A DNA stretch of 64,000 nucleotides from CAYPTB01 sp964413535 (GTDB lineage: Bacteria > Planctomycetota > UBA1135 > GCA-002686595), in contig CAYPTB010000007.1 of NCBI GenBank assembly GCA_964413535.1, forward strand, positions 1 through 64,000. The letters run 5' to 3'. The notes under the pieces are model-generated. The model was not told the DNA's origin. It was given only the letters and a program-made list of their open reading frames with translations, and did no database searches. Shown piece by piece: positions 38,060 to 45,636 of the stretch; positions within the stretch are counted from its first letter, which is position 1, and each line of letters begins with the position of its first letter. The position numbers and the translations under genes are program-made.

Positions 38060-38287
38060 CTACTTCAGCTTCCGCCGGTACTCTCGCGTCATGTAGGAGG
38101 TCCAGGTGCCGTCCTCGTTCTGGATCGACGAGGTCATCACCTTGTGATCGGGACCCATCAGCTCGATCGTGTCGCGGTACTGCGAGGTCTTGGTCGCCCA
38201 CTGCACGCGTGCCGCGAGCGTCGACAGCGGTTCGAGCAAGCGCCGGAAATACGTGCTCTCCGCGCGCCCGGGTTCGTCGCGATCGAG
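38060..38287 (-). pseudogene. chimeric gene fragment: TPR-like gene 5' part fused to a DUF1579 3' end
   Basis: The minus strand encodes about 75 residues. The first part, LDRDEPGRAESTYFRRLLEPL...VQW, is nearly the juxtamembrane block of the 34279-34884 protein. The second part, SQYRDTIELMGPDHKVMTSSIQ...EYRRKLK, is the C-terminal end of a DUF1579 protein and aligns with the end of the 48133-48690 protein. The DNA join lies near 38190. Neither half is complete and the frame runs on into the 42-bp repeat at 38288. It is a recombination product, probably not functional, although the frame is open through the join. Confidence 0.75.
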
Positions 38288-38329
38288 TGCATCCAACTGC
38301 CATAGGACAGAATCCATGAGACACTATCT
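38288..38329. repeat. 42-bp direct repeat, copy 1
   Basis: The sequence from TGCATCCAAC to GACACTATCT is identical at 46420-46461, 8.1 kb away in the same orientation. The other copy spans the ribosome-binding site and first codons of the FG-GAP-like gene. Here it is joined on the left to the chimeric pseudogene and on the right to an unrelated coding fragment, so it marks a rearrangement junction. Confidence 0.85.
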
Positions 38330-38566
38330 GCGGATGGATACCTTGTCATTCGTGACGACGGCGGTGTGCTCAACGTGGATTGCAAGCTGACCTTTGTGCT
38401 TCCCGAAGAAGGAACCGAACGGACGTTCGAGATGTACTTCACGGGCCTCGTGCCAGAGCGCGCCGTTGATTCGCTGTCACCGTGGGAAGGCGGAACACCG
38501 GTTCCTTCTGAAAGCGATTGGGCTCCGGACGAATTGTGGCTCAAGCATGCAGCGGTAATCCCGTAG
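38306..38566 (+). pseudogene. 3' coding fragment, truncated at its 5' end
   Basis: An open frame of about 86 codons follows a TAG at 38303-38305 and ends at 38566. It has no start in family position; the first GTG is 38366. The protein (GYLVIRDDGGVLNVDCKLTFVLPEEG...) has good amino-acid composition and lower GC than its neighbours, so it looks like the end of a real gene whose beginning was replaced by the 42-bp repeat. I do not recognise the family. From 38567 to 38778 I see no gene. Confidence 0.45.
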
Positions 38567-38778
38567 CCGTTTCCGCCGGGTGCCTCTCTCTTTCGGAATG
38601 GAAAGACGAACGCCGATTCCCGTGTTGTTCGGTTGTGCTGAGATGTTTGCCTGGACGTTTCATGGCGTGGCGTTTCTCGGCCGCGGGCTCTGACGCACCA
38701 TCTCCCGCCGAATGAGCACGGCCCTTACTTCTGCCGTAGTCCCCAGGCGCGCGCAGTACTCACGCACACGCAAAGGCT

Positions 38779-38829
38779 TGGAGCGGGCGAAGGGGTTCGA
38801 ACCCTCGACATTCAGCTTGGGAAGCCGGC
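38779..38829 (-). pseudogene. 3' fragment of tRNA-Gly(CCC)
   Basis: On the minus strand the sequence reads as the anticodon arm (loop TTCCCAA, anticodon CCC), a short variable loop, a T-arm with GGTTCGAAC, the 3' acceptor strand CGCCCGC, discriminator T and CCA (38781-38779). Upstream of the anticodon stem, where a D-arm and the 5' acceptor strand should be, the sequence is unrelated. Such 3' tRNA halves are typical att sites left by integrases. No integrase gene is present in the window. Confidence 0.75.
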
Positions 38830-38877
38830 GCTGGACGGGAAGTGACCGTCGGGGCCCCCCGGCTCTCTCCTTCCACC

Positions 38878-38966
38878 TCGGCACCTGTTCGCCTCCCCGG
38901 GGAAACGTCGTCCTCTCCTGCAGCGCGGGCGTACGATGCCGCCGTCGAGAGGAGAGACCACGACCG
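38878..38966 (+). promoter_or_regulatory. upstream region of the sigma/kinase operon, duplicated at 43938-44030
   Basis: This 89-base block (CTCGGCACCTGTTCGCC ... GAGAGGAGAG) precedes the ECF sigma gene and recurs nearly identically before the degraded second copy. It contains GGGAAACG followed by CGTACGAT, which resembles the -35 (GGAAC) and -10 (CGT) elements of ECF promoters, but the spacing (about 23) is longer than usual. The GAGAGGAGAG at its end is a strong ribosome-binding site. Confidence 0.5.
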
Positions 38967-39581
38967 ATGGACCGTTCCGAGGTCGGGATCGCCCGCTGCA
39001 TCCGCCATGCCCGCGAGGGGCAGCAGGAGGCGCTGAGCGAGCTGCTCGAGGCGCACCGGAACTATCTCTGCGTCCTCGCGGCCTCGTGCCTGCACCGCGA
39101 GATGCAGGGGAAGGCCGACCCGTCGGACGTCGTCCAGGAGACCCTCCTCAAGGTGCACGAGAACTTCCGCCACTTCCGCGGGACGACCGAGGTCGAGTGG
39201 ATGGCCTGGCTCCGGAAGATTCTCGTGAACCATCTGACCGACTACCAGAAGGGGTTCCGGCGCGAGCGGCGGAGCGTCACGCGGGAGCAGTCGCTCGAGA
39301 GCCTCGTGGACCGCTCGTCGGCGATGCTGCGCAACCTCGGCCCGGCGCCCGGCCCGTCGCCGAGCCAGGAGGCGCAGCGCCGCGAGGCAGCCGCGCTCGT
39401 CGCGGACGCGATCGCCGAGCTCGAGCCCGAGGACCGCGACGTGGTCATCCTGCGCAACCTCCACGAGCTGGGCTGGAACGCAGTCGGCGAGCGGACCGGG
39501 CTGTCGCCCGACGCGGCGCGCATGCGCTGGGCCCGGGCGATGCAGCGCGTGGGCGAATCGCTCAAGGCGAGGGTGTCATGA
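38967..39581 (+). CDS. ECF-type RNA polymerase sigma factor
   Basis: A 204-aa extracytoplasmic-function sigma factor of the type paired with Ser/Thr kinases in planctomycetes. ATG 38967 follows GAGAGGAGAG at 38949-38958. Region 2 spans about residues 20-90, with DPSDVVQETLLKVHENFRHF for core binding and promoter melting. Region 4 spans about 140-195, with LEPEDRDVVILRNLHELGWNAVGERTGLSPDAARMRWARAM as helix-turn-helix. A Pro/Ser-rich linker lies between. Its TGA overlaps the ATG of the kinase gene (ATGA 39578-39581), so the pair is translationally coupled. Phosphorylation by the kinase is a plausible activation route, as shown for some kinase-linked sigma factors. Confidence 0.9.
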   Translation: MDRSEVGIARCIRHAREGQQEALSELLEAHRNYLCVLAASCLHREMQGKADPSDVVQETLLKVHENFRHFRGTTEVEWMAWLRKILVNHLTDYQKGFRRERRSVTREQSLESLVDRSSAMLRNLGPAPGPSPSQEAQRREAAALVADAIAELEPEDRDVVILRNLHELGWNAVGERTGLSPDAARMRWARAMQRVGESLKARVS

Positions 39582-42133
39582 CGGATCGGGGAACGTTCGC
39601 CGAGATCCTCGACGAGTACCTGCGGGCGCTCGAAGCCGGGAACCCGCCGGACCGGGAGGCGCTGTTCGCGAGGCATCCCGATCTCGCGGAGGAACTCCAA
39701 GCTGCACTCCTGGGGATCGACTTCGTCCACGGTGCGGCGCCGCGCCTCGCTCCCGAGGATGACGCCGCGGACGCCCTGCCGGGAGGGTTGCTCGGCGACT
39801 ATCGCCTGCTCCGCGAGCTGGGCCGCGGCGGCATGGCGGTCGTGTACGAGGCGGAGCAGATCTCGCTCGCGCGCCGCGTCGCGCTGAAGGTGCTGCCCTT
39901 CGCCGCGGTGCTCGACCCCAAGCAGCTCCAGCGGTTCAAGAACGAGGCGATGGCAGCAGCGCACCTGCGCCACTCGAACATCGTCCCGGTCTACAGCGTC
40001 GGCTGCGAGCGCGGCGTCCACTACTACGCGATGCAATACGTCGAGGGCCAGAGCCTCGCCACCGCCATCCGCGACATGAAGGGAGGGCGAGGAATCACGG
40101 GGGCGGGGCCCAAGACGCCCATCTCGTCGCACGGCTCGAACCGTGAGCCCGCCTACATCCGGATGGCCGCGGCGCTCGGCGTGCAGGCCGCGCTCGCTCT
40201 CGACCACGCACACCAGCTCGGCATCGTCCACCGTGACGTGAAGCCGGGGAACCTCCTCGCCGACCTTGCCGGGACGCTGTGGGTCACCGACTTCGGCCTC
40301 GCCTCTTCGAAGAGGGACGTGAGCTTGACGATCACCGGCGAGCTCCTGGGCACGATCCGCTACATGAGCCCGGAGCAGGCGCTCGCGAAGCGGGTGCCGG
40401 TCGACCACCGGACCGACGTCTACTCCCTCGGCGCGACGCTCTACGAGCTGTTCACGCTGGAGCCCGCGTTTCCGGGCGACGACCCGCACCGCCTGATCCA
40501 GGACATCGCGTTCAAGGAGCCGGTGCTCCCGCGTCGGCTCAACCCGGCGCTCCCGCGCGACCTCGAGACCGTGCTGCTGAAGGCGATGTGGAAGGACGCG
40601 TCGGGCCGGTACGCGACGGCTCAGGAGATGGCCGACGACCTCACGCGCTTCCTCGACAACCGCCCCATCGAGGCGAAGCGGGCGGGGCTCCTCCGGCGGG
40701 CGTTCAAGTGGAGCCGGCGTCACCGGGCGCTCGTCGGAGCGACGGTGACGCTGCTCCTGCTCTCGATCGCCGGGCTCGCGACCGGGACCGCGCTCCTCTG
40801 GCGCGAGCAGGCGCAGACCAAGACGGCATTCGAGAACGCGCAGGCGAACCTGGATCTGGCGCTCCAGGCCCTCGACGAGATCTACATCGAGGAGACGGAA
40901 GGCCATCCGAAGATCCGTGAGGGCTTGCCCCGCGACCTGCTCGAGAAGGGGCTCGGCTTCTACGAGAAGTTCGTCGAGGAGAACGCTGGCAATCAGGACC
41001 TGGTCCTCCTGATGGGCACGGCATATCAGAGAACGGGTCTGATCTTCCGCGAGCTGGGCGAGGAAGGACGGGCGGTCGAGTTCCTCGGACGGGCCATCTC
41101 GGGCTACGACCGGGCCATCGAGATCGACCCGCGGGACACCCGAGCCCACACCAACCGCGGCGGCACGCTCCATCACCTGGGGCGCTTCGAGGAGGCGCTT
41201 CTGGACTACGACCGCGCAATCGAGATCGACCCGCGGAACGCCTTTGCCCACATCAACCGCGGTAACACGCTCGATCACCTGGAGCGCTTCGAGGAGGCGC
41301 TCGCGGCCTGCGACCGGGCCATCGAGATCGACTCGCGGGACGCCGCGGCCCACATTAACCGCGGCAACGCGCTCCGTCACCGGGAGCGCTTCGAGGAGGC
41401 GGTTGTTGCCTACGACCGGTCCATCGAGATCGACCCGCAAGACGCCCTGGCCCACAACCACCGCGGCATCGCGCTCGATCACCTGCGGCGCTTCGAGGCG
41501 GCGCTCGCGGACTTCGACCGCTCGATCGAGCTCGACCCGCGGGTCGCCCAGACCCACATCAATCGCGGCAACACGCTCAATGAGCTGGGGCGCTCCGAGG
41601 AGGCGCTCGCGGCCCTCGACCTGGCCATCGAGATCGACCCGCGCGACGCGACGCCCCACTTCAACGCCGGCAACAGCCTCTTTGGCCTGCGGCGCTTCGA
41701 GGAGGCGCTCGCGGCTTACGACCGGGCCCTCGATATCAACCCGCGGGACTCCCAGGCCCACGCCAACCGCGCCGTCGTGCTCATTGCCCTGAGGCGCTTG
41801 GAGGAGGCGCTCGCGGCCTGCGACCTGGCCCTCGAGATCGACCCGCAGAGCGCCAACGCCCACATCAACCGCGGCAGAGCGCACAGTGACAAGGGCGAGG
41901 TCGAGGCCGCGATTGGGGCGTACCGCGAGGCCATCCTGCTCGACCCGGACTTCGCCGAGGCGCACTGCAACCTCGGCCATGCGCTCATGGACTGCGGGCG
42001 CTTCCAGGAGGCCGTTCCCTGTTTCCGCAGGGGGCACGAGCTGGGGTCGAGGCGCGCCGGTTGGCCCTACCCCTCAGGGAAGTGGATCGAGGATGCCGAG
42101 CGGAAGGCGGAGTTGGAGGACCCTCTGGAGTGA
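39578..42133 (+). CDS. Ser/Thr protein kinase with TPR repeats, cut by an in-frame TGA
   Basis: A 851-aa transmembrane kinase. N-terminal leader: EYLRALEAGNPPDREALFARHPDLAEEL, typical of these kinases. The kinase domain (about 74-345) shows the Gly loop GRGGMAVVYEAE, Lys104, catalytic Asp220 in HRDVKPGN and Asp238 in DFG, plus MSPEQ after the activation loop. One membrane helix lies at about 382-408. The extracytoplasmic part has about ten TPRs with the consensus RFEEALAAYDRAIEIDPRDA. The frame ends at TGA 42131-42133 and is followed at once by an in-frame ATG and the rest of the usual tail (next entry). It is coupled to the ECF sigma gene. Confidence 0.9.
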   Translation: MTDRGTFAEILDEYLRALEAGNPPDREALFARHPDLAEELQAALLGIDFVHGAAPRLAPEDDAADALPGGLLGDYRLLRELGRGGMAVVYEAEQISLARRVALKVLPFAAVLDPKQLQRFKNEAMAAAHLRHSNIVPVYSVGCERGVHYYAMQYVEGQSLATAIRDMKGGRGITGAGPKTPISSHGSNREPAYIRMAAALGVQAALALDHAHQLGIVHRDVKPGNLLADLAGTLWVTDFGLASSKRDVSLTITGELLGTIRYMSPEQALAKRVPVDHRTDVYSLGATLYELFTLEPAFPGDDPHRLIQDIAFKEPVLPRRLNPALPRDLETVLLKAMWKDASGRYATAQEMADDLTRFLDNRPIEAKRAGLLRRAFKWSRRHRALVGATVTLLLLSIAGLATGTALLWREQAQTKTAFENAQANLDLALQALDEIYIEETEGHPKIREGLPRDLLEKGLGFYEKFVEENAGNQDLVLLMGTAYQRTGLIFRELGEEGRAVEFLGRAISGYDRAIEIDPRDTRAHTNRGGTLHHLGRFEEALLDYDRAIEIDPRNAFAHINRGNTLDHLERFEEALAACDRAIEIDSRDAAAHINRGNALRHRERFEEAVVAYDRSIEIDPQDALAHNHRGIALDHLRRFEAALADFDRSIELDPRVAQTHINRGNTLNELGRSEEALAALDLAIEIDPRDATPHFNAGNSLFGLRRFEEALAAYDRALDINPRDSQAHANRAVVLIALRRLEEALAACDLALEIDPQSANAHINRGRAHSDKGEVEAAIGAYREAILLDPDFAEAHCNLGHALMDCGRFQEAVPCFRRGHELGSRRAGWPYPSGKWIEDAERKAELEDPLE
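41100..41990 (+). repeat. tandem 102-bp DNA repeats encoding TPR units
   Basis: About nine 102-bp units encode 34-residue TPRs in the kinase. Long stretches such as CGCTTCGAGGAGGCGCTCGC and GAGATCGACCCGCGGGACGC recur nearly unchanged between units, so the copies are recent or kept alike by recombination. Unit number is likely to vary between strains. Confidence 0.8.
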
Positions 42134-42574
42134 ATGCTCTCGGGGAGAGCGCGGCCACGGGACGCGCTCGAGCGCATCGAGCTCGCCCTGGCGCTCTACG
42201 CCAAGGCACGCCACGCAGAGTCTGCGCGGATGTATGCGGAGGCGTTCGCCGTGGACGCCGCGCTCGCCGAGGACCTCGTCAAGAGCACGCGGTTCAACGC
42301 TGCTCGCTCGGCGGCGCTCGCAGCCGCCGCGGGAGGGGCAGACGCCCCAGAGTGGCGTGGTCGGGCGCTCGAGTGGCTGCGCGCCGACCTCGCGGCGCGC
42401 GAGAAGGCGGCGACCGGCCTCGCGGACATGCTCGAGCACCAGAAGAAGGATCCCGACCTCGCGAGCGTCCGCGACCGTCTCGGCGACCTGCCTGAACCCG
42501 AGCGCGCGGCGTGGCGTGACCTTTGGGCCGCCGTCGATCTTGCGCTGGCGGCCGCCCGGCCGGCGGAGAAGTGA
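42134..42574 (+). pseudogene. detached C-terminal domain of the TPR kinase
   Basis: A 146-aa reading frame in the same frame as the kinase and separated from it only by TGA 42131-42133. Its sequence (MLSGRARPRDALERIELALALYAKARHAESARMYAEAFAVD ... FNAARSAALAAAAG ... ALEWLRADLAA ... DPDLASVRDRLGDLPEPERAAWRDLWA, quoted in parts) is the known tail of planctomycete TPR kinases, and the residues align across the TGA without a gap. The ATG after the stop could allow re-initiation, giving a separate small protein. Alternatively it is a nonsense-split remnant. No degradation is visible within it, which argues for recent or tolerated change. No gene is seen from 42575 to 42852. Confidence 0.75.
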
Positions 42575-42739
42575 CCGCGCCACGGGCCAGGCCGGGTCGG
42601 GAGGCGCGTGACCAAGCCGGCTGGGCGCGGGCGGCAATGCTCAGGGCATCCGCGTCGTGGGTGGGACATCGTCCCGAGCGCGCCGCGAGCGCCGCCGGGA
42701 TCTTGTCCTTCGGTTCACGGGGCCGTCGTCGTCTAGGTT

Positions 42740-42905
42740 TCTGCCGGGCGGGCAAGCCGCGTCACGCTCGGTCTGCGCCCGCGTGTGACTCCCGGACGTC
42801 CCGGCCGCCCCGCGTGGGCAGTGATCATGCGACGCGGCGGACGAGGTGAACGATGATGCAGTCGATGACTCGATGGGTGCTTGCGGGATTCGTGGCGCTG
42901 GCGGC
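42740..42905 (+). repeat. upstream/signal-peptide cassette, copy 1 (inverted copy at 45115-45282)
   Basis: The roughly 110 bases before the 42853 gene and its first 16 or so codons match, in inverted orientation, the start of the 44609-45166 gene. Best block: GATCATGCGACGCGGCGG followed by ACGAGGTG, one variable base and ACGATGATGC. Downstream of the signal peptides the two genes are unrelated. The shared segment probably includes a promoter and ribosome-binding site. Confidence 0.75.
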
Positions 42906-43497
42906 GCTTGGGGCTGTTGCGGTGTCCGCTGTCGCTCCGGCAACGGCCGACGCGGCGCCGAGCGTGGTCAGCACGGTCACAGACCCCGTCGGCGACACCT
43001 ATATCCCCGCTCCAGCATTCCAAGACGTCGTTGTTGGCCAGATGACGATGACGGCCGGTGGAGACTTCCATTTGCTCATGGAAATGGCAGGTCCCGTACC
43101 CGCCAATCCACCCATGCCACCACCTGCACGCACGGAAATCTGGTGGGGGTGGGGCTTCGACCTAGACCCCACAACCTCTCCTCAGGGTTACCCTAACCCA
43201 GCTGGCATTGGCGTTGGACTGCCGGCGGAATTCGTTGTCTTGATCACCTGGGATGGCACCGAATTCTCGGGAACCGCATTCGACAGGAGGCCGCTGCTTA
43301 CCGGCGGAGAGGTGATCATTGCCCCTGTCACATTCAGCATCAACGGCAAGATCCTTGAAGCAGATCTGCCTTACGAGCTGATCGGCGATGTCCCCGCAAG
43401 CTTCGGTTGGGACCCCTTTATATGGGACTGGCCAGGTCCTGTTGGGAAATCGAGTGGCTTCGTTGGAGTTGATTTTGCCGCCGCAACCTTCCCCTGA
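42853..43497 (+). CDS. secreted hypothetical protein sharing a 5' cassette with the 45166 gene
   Basis: A 214-aa protein, start ATG 42853 (a second ATG follows at once), RBS GAGGTG. The signal peptide is residues 1-34 (LAGFVALAALGAVAV, cleavage after ATADA). The mature part begins VVSTVTDPVGDTYIP and is beta-rich with aromatic clusters (IWWGWGFDLDP, WDPFIWDWPGPVG). No catalytic motif and no family that I recognise; the 'DPVGDTY' start recalls exported domains with unknown ligand. Base composition is lower in GC than its neighbours, especially after codon 50, and suggests transfer. The signal and upstream DNA are shared with the gene at 44609-45166. Confidence 0.65.
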   Translation: MMQSMTRWVLAGFVALAALGAVAVSAVAPATADAAPSVVSTVTDPVGDTYIPAPAFQDVVVGQMTMTAGGDFHLLMEMAGPVPANPPMPPPARTEIWWGWGFDLDPTTSPQGYPNPAGIGVGLPAEFVVLITWDGTEFSGTAFDRRPLLTGGEVIIAPVTFSINGKILEADLPYELIGDVPASFGWDPFIWDWPGPVGKSSGFVGVDFAAATFP

Positions 43498-43644
43498 CCT
43501 CCAGCGCCGTAAGCAAGACCGGTAACGGATCAAGACCGGCGACGAGGAGATCGCGCATCGCCTCTTCCGCATCCTGGACCTGGAGGGAAGTGGGACGTAG
43601 ACGGCCCATCAAGGCCCAACAGGTTCGCAGCACATTTCGCTCGT

Positions 43645-43669
43645 AGGGGCGGGTTTGAAACCCGCCCCT
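43645..43669. terminator. perfect 12-bp palindromic hairpin
   Basis: AGGGGCGGGTTT pairs with AAACCCGCCCCT around a single G (43657). It lies 148 bases after the 42853 gene and just beyond the end of the IS91-like remnant. The form resembles dispersed GGGGCGGGTTT palindromes seen in some planctomycete genomes, so it may be a repeat element rather than a dedicated terminator. Confidence 0.5.
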
Positions 43670-43681
43670 TCCTACCCGTCC

Positions 43682-43879
43682 TCACCCCTCCGGCGGCGCG
43701 CGCGGGTCGAAAGGGTGGCGGCCGCCGCCCGCCTCGAGGTGGCCGAGGATCCGATCGACGACCGCCGGGTCCGAGATCACCGCGACGATCCTCATCTCGA
43801 CGCCGAACCTCGGGCACAACAGAGGATCGACCTCGAGCAGCTGCGGCAGCAACCGCGCCCAGGAGCAGCGGCGCGGTCT
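43682..43879 (-). mobile_element. C-terminal fragment of an IS91-type (Y2) transposase
   Basis: The minus strand encodes about 65 residues ending in a normal stop. WARLLPQLLEVDPLLCPRFG followed by VEMRIVAVISDPAVVDRILGHL matches the end of IS91-family transposases (WA.LL...F..D.L.CP.CG..MR.IA.I.DP..I..IL.HL). The second Cys of the usual CPxCG is Phe here. The catalytic tyrosine domain is absent and no IS end is seen, so it is a dead remnant. Confidence 0.75.
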
Positions 43880-43937
43880 CGCGAAGTCCGAGTCCTCGTG
43901 CGGATCATCCCTCCCTCCCGCGCCCTCCCCCTTTCTT

Positions 43938-44030
43938 CCTCGGCACTTGTTCGCCTCCCCGGGGAATCGTCGTCCTCTCCTGCAGCGCGCGGGCGTACGA
44001 TGCCGCCGTCGAGAGGAGATCCCACGAGCG
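43938..44030 (+). repeat. second copy of the sigma/kinase upstream region
   Basis: Nearly identical to 38878-38966, with a few substitutions and a two-base insertion (CGCGCGGGCG for CGCGGGCG). It keeps the GAGAGGAGA ribosome-binding site. It shows that the whole sigma/kinase unit, with its control region, was duplicated before decay. Confidence 0.8.
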
Positions 44031-44140
44031 ATGGAGCACGCGGTCGGCGCGCGGACCGGGCGGTCGCCCGACGCGGCGCGCATGCTCTGGGCCCGGGCGA
44101 TGCAGCGGGTGGGCGGTTGCTCAAAGGGAGGATGTCATGA
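44031..44140 (+). pseudogene. ECF sigma factor remnant with internal deletion
   Basis: ATG 44031 starts MEH and then jumps to the region 4 helix: AVGARTGRSPDAARMLWARAMQRV, matching AVGERTGLSPDAARMRWARAM in the intact sigma factor at 38967. About 165 codons covering region 2 and the linker are missing. A one-base deletion near the end (GGGCGGTTGCTC against GGGCGAATCGCTC) shifts the frame so that it runs past the original stop. It cannot be a working sigma factor. Confidence 0.85.
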
Positions 44141-44466
44141 CGGATCGGGGAGACTTCGCCGAGATCCTCGACGAGTACCTGCGGGCGCTCGAAGTCGGGA
44201 ACCCGCCCGACCGGGAGGGGCTGCTCGCGAGGCATCCCGACCTCGCAGAGGAACTCCAAGCGGCACTCCTGGGCATCGACCTCGTCCATGGCGCGGCGTC
44301 GCGCCTCGCCCCCGAGGAGCAGGCGGACGCCCTGCCGGGAGGGTTGCTCGGCGACTACCGCCTGCTCCGCGAGGCAGTCCTGCGCACGCTCGAACGCTAT
44401 GGTGCTGTCACTAGAACCCGAGGCGGTGCCCCTCTCCCATGCTCATTCGCGGAAGAGAATACCTGA
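44137..44466 (+). pseudogene. truncated N-terminus of a Ser/Thr kinase (second copy)
   Basis: A 109-codon frame whose first 79 residues (MTDRGDFAEILDEYLRALEV... to GDYRLLRE) match the start of the kinase at 39578 with few changes. Identity stops exactly before the Gly loop, at 44373; the remaining 30 residues (AVLRTLERYGAVTRTRGG...) are unrelated. There is no kinase domain, membrane helix or TPR. If translated it would be a soluble copy of the kinase leader. From 44467 to 44608 I see no gene. Confidence 0.8.
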
Positions 44467-44608
44467 GAAGCACACGTGTGCCCCCGGGGTACGACCCTGT
44501 TCTGAATCACGTAGGCCTCAGTAGCTCCCCAGGTTCACCTTGTAGGTATCTGCGTTGGATCTTTAGGTCGATGAATATGATCTCTTGTTCTACACATTAT
44601 CTCCGTGA

Positions 44609-45166
44609 CTAATGCGCCCAGTTACTCCAAGCTGAGTCCCCGGATGCGTTGAAGGCCTTCACCCGGAATTTCCAGTCGTTACCAGGTTTGTCCGGGGCCC
44701 AGGCCGCGGGGGAGTCCGCCTCCGTCGTGGTGGACCAATATAAAACCCATATCCCTAACTGCTTCCGCCAATATTCAACGGTGAATCCGTCCTCGTTGGT
44801 GGAGTTGTCTTTCCATGACAAGTACCAGAAGGTGCCGCCGTAAATGCCCTTGACCGTAAAATGCTTGACTAGACACTGCGAGGGTGCCGCAGGCGGATCG
44901 AGCTGAAGCGCTCCCGCCGTGTTGTTCCATGACGGGCTCGCGGTGCGCGTCGTTGCGACCGAAAGGCTCAGCGCCTCGGGCGAGTCCTGCTCCGCCTCTG
45001 CCTCCGTGTGGGTATCGGCGCTGCTCTCGAGGTCGATTTCGTCCAGCATCACAGGCCGGGTGAGAATCGTGGTGGTCACGCCGGATCCGGGCGTCGCCCA
45101 AGCCACCCCCGCCACCACCAGCGCGGCAAATCCCCCAAGCACGCATCGAGTCTTCGATCGCATCAT
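44609..45166 (-). CDS. secreted fibronectin type III-like domain protein
   Basis: A 185-aa protein from the ATG pair at 45166/45163, with a signal peptide of about 25 residues (CVLGGFAALVVAGVAWA). After an acidic Thr/Glu-rich linker, residues about 85-185 form a fibronectin type III-like sandwich: LSWKDNSTNEDGFTVEYWR, then WKFRVKAFNASGDSAWSN, the classic FN3 end. It is a single domain with no enzyme, probably an adhesion or binding module. The upstream region and signal peptide are an inverted copy of those of the 42853 gene, although the mature proteins are unrelated. Lower GC in the mature part suggests transfer. Confidence 0.72.
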   Translation of the reverse strand: MMRSKTRCVLGGFAALVVAGVAWATPGSGVTTTILTRPVMLDEIDLESSADTHTEAEAEQDSPEALSLSVATTRTASPSWNNTAGALQLDPPAAPSQCLVKHFTVKGIYGGTFWYLSWKDNSTNEDGFTVEYWRKQLGIWVLYWSTTTEADSPAAWAPDKPGNDWKFRVKAFNASGDSAWSNWAH

Positions 45167-45282
45167 CGTGCACCTCGTCCGCCGCGTCGCATGATCGCCC
45201 CCGCGCGCTGCGGCCGGGAGGTCCGGTCGTTCTGCGAAGGTCGGAGACCGGGCGTGACGCGGCTCGCCCGTCCGGCTGAAGA
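45115..45282 (-). repeat. upstream/signal-peptide cassette, copy 2
   Basis: The inverted counterpart of 42740-42905. The match covers roughly the 115 bases before the start codon and the signal-peptide codons, and ends where the mature coding regions begin. The two copies face each other across the degraded sigma/kinase copy. Confidence 0.75.
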
Positions 45283-45360
45283 GGAGGACGACAACGTGCT
45301 CTTGGGTCGAACAACAATATTCCGCTGCGCTCGGGCGCGGTCCGGCCGGTTGTCGAGCTG

Positions 45361-45636
45361 TTGAATGGCGGCCGCACGATCGCCTACGAAATCGCCCGCG
45401 CAATGGCGACGGACGATGGGGGCCTCGACTGGGCGGACGTGCAGTGCCATCCGCTCGAACGAGAGCTAACGCCGTGGACCTACGACACCGTCGCCAAGTA
45501 TCGCGATGCGCCGGTCATGGAAGCCGAACTCGCTCGCATCCAGAGTCACTTCGTGGCCGAGGAGGATGAGCCCACCGTATGGGGCTCTGTCGAGCAGCGC
45601 GTGCCGCGGTACGCTTCGGCGCTGCTTCGGCGCTGA
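45361..45636 (+). CDS. possible small protein or gene fragment, unknown
   Basis: A 91-aa frame starting at TTG 45361; the frame stays open for about 15 codons further upstream (PLRSGAVRPVVEL) without a good start. The protein is acidic with balanced composition (IAYEIARAMATDDGGLDWADVQ). There is no signal peptide or recognised motif. It lies 194 bases beyond the start of the FN3-like gene, on the opposite strand. It may be the remaining 3' part of a longer gene. Weakly supported. Confidence 0.3.
   Translation: MNGGRTIAYEIARAMATDDGGLDWADVQCHPLERELTPWTYDTVAKYRDAPVMEAELARIQSHFVAEEDEPTVWGSVEQRVPRYASALLRR

Noticed and set aside
38660..39001. Minus-strand 113-codon frame over the sigma upstream region
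   Set aside because: It reads through the tRNA-Gly fragment and the duplicated control region; such frames are a known false gene product of tRNA sequence.
41100..41990. Regularly spaced repeats that could suggest a CRISPR array
   Set aside because: The unit is 102 bp with no constant-repeat/variable-spacer pattern and is fully in frame as TPR coding sequence; no cas gene is near.
42131..42133. TGA as a selenocysteine codon
   Set aside because: No hairpin of SECIS type is evident just downstream and no selenoprotein family has Sec at this place; nonsense or reinitiation is simpler.
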